NCBI RefSeq assembly: GCF_039541575.1
Contig: NZ_BAABGM010000003.1
Location: 124,001 to 188,000 of the forward strand
Direction of reading: 5' to 3'
Length of the DNA stretch: 64,000 bases
Origin: Fodinibacter luteus
GTDB lineage: Bacteria > Actinomycetota > Actinomycetes > Actinomycetales > Dermatophilaceae
Below the pieces are notes generated by a model. That model was not told the DNA's origin and searched no databases. It saw only the letters and a list, made by a program, of their open reading frames with translations. Position numbers and translations under genes: made by a program. Positions 63,568 to 64,000 of the stretch are shown piece by piece. The number at the start of each line of letters is the position of its first letter. Position 1 is the first letter of the stretch.

Positions 63568-63838
63568 CCTAACTCCTTTGGTAGGGGTACCACGTGTCCT
63601 GACCGGGCTGCCGCGTCGGGCGAAACCCTTGCGGAACGTCGCACGATTTGGTAGTGCGTCCCTGCCTGGAACTACCGCCAATGTAGGGAGGCGGCGAAAA
63701 CCGCGACAAGCCTCCTGCGCCCCCGCTATCGGTACTATTATTCCGACGTCGGACAGCGCGGTCCCCCGGACCACGGGCCCGGCCCGCTGTCCACCGCCCT
63801 GACAACCATGTCAACGGGGGTGCGTCAAGAGGGAGGCG
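63568..63838. other. Divergent control region of the polyol operon
   Basis: No gene is supported. Leftward promoter candidate: TTGTCG (63709-63704) N18 TACATT (63685-63680), giving a leader of over 100 bases that contains a GGTAGT/ACTACC inverted repeat (63650-63676). A perfect palindrome TCCGACGTCGGA lies at 63742-63753, and an interrupted one, TGACA-ACCA-TGTCA, at 63800-63813, 25 bases before the divergent start. Either could be the operator. Confidence 0.5.
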
Positions 63839-64000
63839 ATGACGATTTCGTATCGATCCGCGCCCCCGCGAGTCGCCGGCGGTCGTGCTGCCGGCGAGTC
63901 GGCTGAACGCGTCGTCCCGGGCTCCACGGCCCCGACGAGCCCCTACGCCGAGGCGATCCCGCGCCGCGAGGTCATCCCGAAGCACCCCCAGCACTCGGTG
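63839..64000 (+). CDS. Partial gene of unknown function, cut by the window edge
   Basis: An ATG at 63839, with GGGAGG immediately upstream, opens a frame that runs to the window end (54 codons: MTISYRSAPPRVAGG...AIPRREVIPKHPQHSV). The visible part is a polar, probably disordered N-terminus with no domain. Its place opposite the polyol operon suggests a regulator, but the sequence present cannot show this. Confidence 0.5.
   Translation, partial: MTISYRSAPPRVAGGRAAGESAERVVPGSTAPTSPYAEAIPRREVIPKHPQHSV

Overview
The window is about 72% GC by eye. It shows GTG starts, many 1-4 base gene overlaps (ATGA/GTGA), few UU-rich terminators, and actinobacterial families throughout (Rsm22-like methyltransferase, NAD+ synthase with fused amidase, CebR-type LacI regulator, MMPL transporter). 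I infer an actinobacterium, probably order Micrococcales and possibly Intrasporangiaceae; the genus is not established. No rRNA, tRNA, CRISPR array, transposase or phage gene was seen. This is chromosomal sequence dominated by metabolism.

Layout. 12-8351: SNF2 helicase, CDP-glycerol-type glycerophosphotransferase, class III aminotransferase, aminobutyraldehyde dehydrogenase and a PEBP-like protein, all on the minus strand. 8683-12581: HU protein, Rsm22-like methyltransferase, an OmpR/histidine-kinase pair and a DUF2202 protein. 12812-20285: a sulfide/persulfide island. It holds thioredoxin, a CsoR-family repressor lacking the copper-ligand His, two methyltransferases, two very small proteins, a sulfide:quinone oxidoreductase (SQR), a CstB-like persulfide dioxygenase-rhodanese and a lipoprotein rhodanese. 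20364-31830: a CebR-like regulator, a JmjC/cupin oxygenase overlapping a gene for a repetitive acidic peptide, a DUF294/CBS protein with an exonuclease, a LysR regulator, a sigma factor fused to a zinc finger, and a TetR-MMPL pair. 31924-46251: class V aminotransferase, acetyltransferases, NYN protein, DUF952-mutarotase fusion, NadE, quinone reductase, MFS pump, enoyl-CoA hydratase, molybdopterin oxidoreductase, a frameshifted gene and a CPVC membrane protein. 46429-52106: TetR plus an acyl-CoA dehydrogenase/SDR/phosphotransferase catabolic operon. 52087-56980: glycerate kinase carrying an in-frame minisatellite, FMN-binding protein, saccharopine-dehydrogenase-like reductase and GlgC-like protein. 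56985-63567: a polyol/sugar ABC transport and catabolism operon on the minus strand, with a truncated divergent gene at the right edge.

The most coherent system is the persulfide regulon. Six copies of a 16-bp palindrome, ATACC-N6-GGTAT with identical spacing, lie in front of thioredoxin, the repressor itself, a 53-residue Cys-rich protein, the SQR operon, the CstB-like/rhodanese divergent pair and, 26 kb away, a small CPVC membrane protein. In most cases the right half of the palindrome also supplies a TATNNT -10 hexamer. This amounts to a staphylococcal cst-like pathway with actinobacterial additions: two uncharacterised small proteins, a CPVC membrane protein and a METTL7-like methyltransferase.

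A second candidate system is the JmjC oxygenase (21488-22732). Its start overlaps the end of a gene for a 109-residue Asp/Gly/Ala-rich peptide built from three paired repeats, which looks like an enzyme with its multi-site substrate. The window also holds several unrelated repeats: a 33-bp in-frame minisatellite in glycerate kinase, a 24-bp repeat at a gene's stop codon, a 79-bp structured duplication, a 43-bp hairpin duplication, and an apparently over-represented octamer GGATGCCG.
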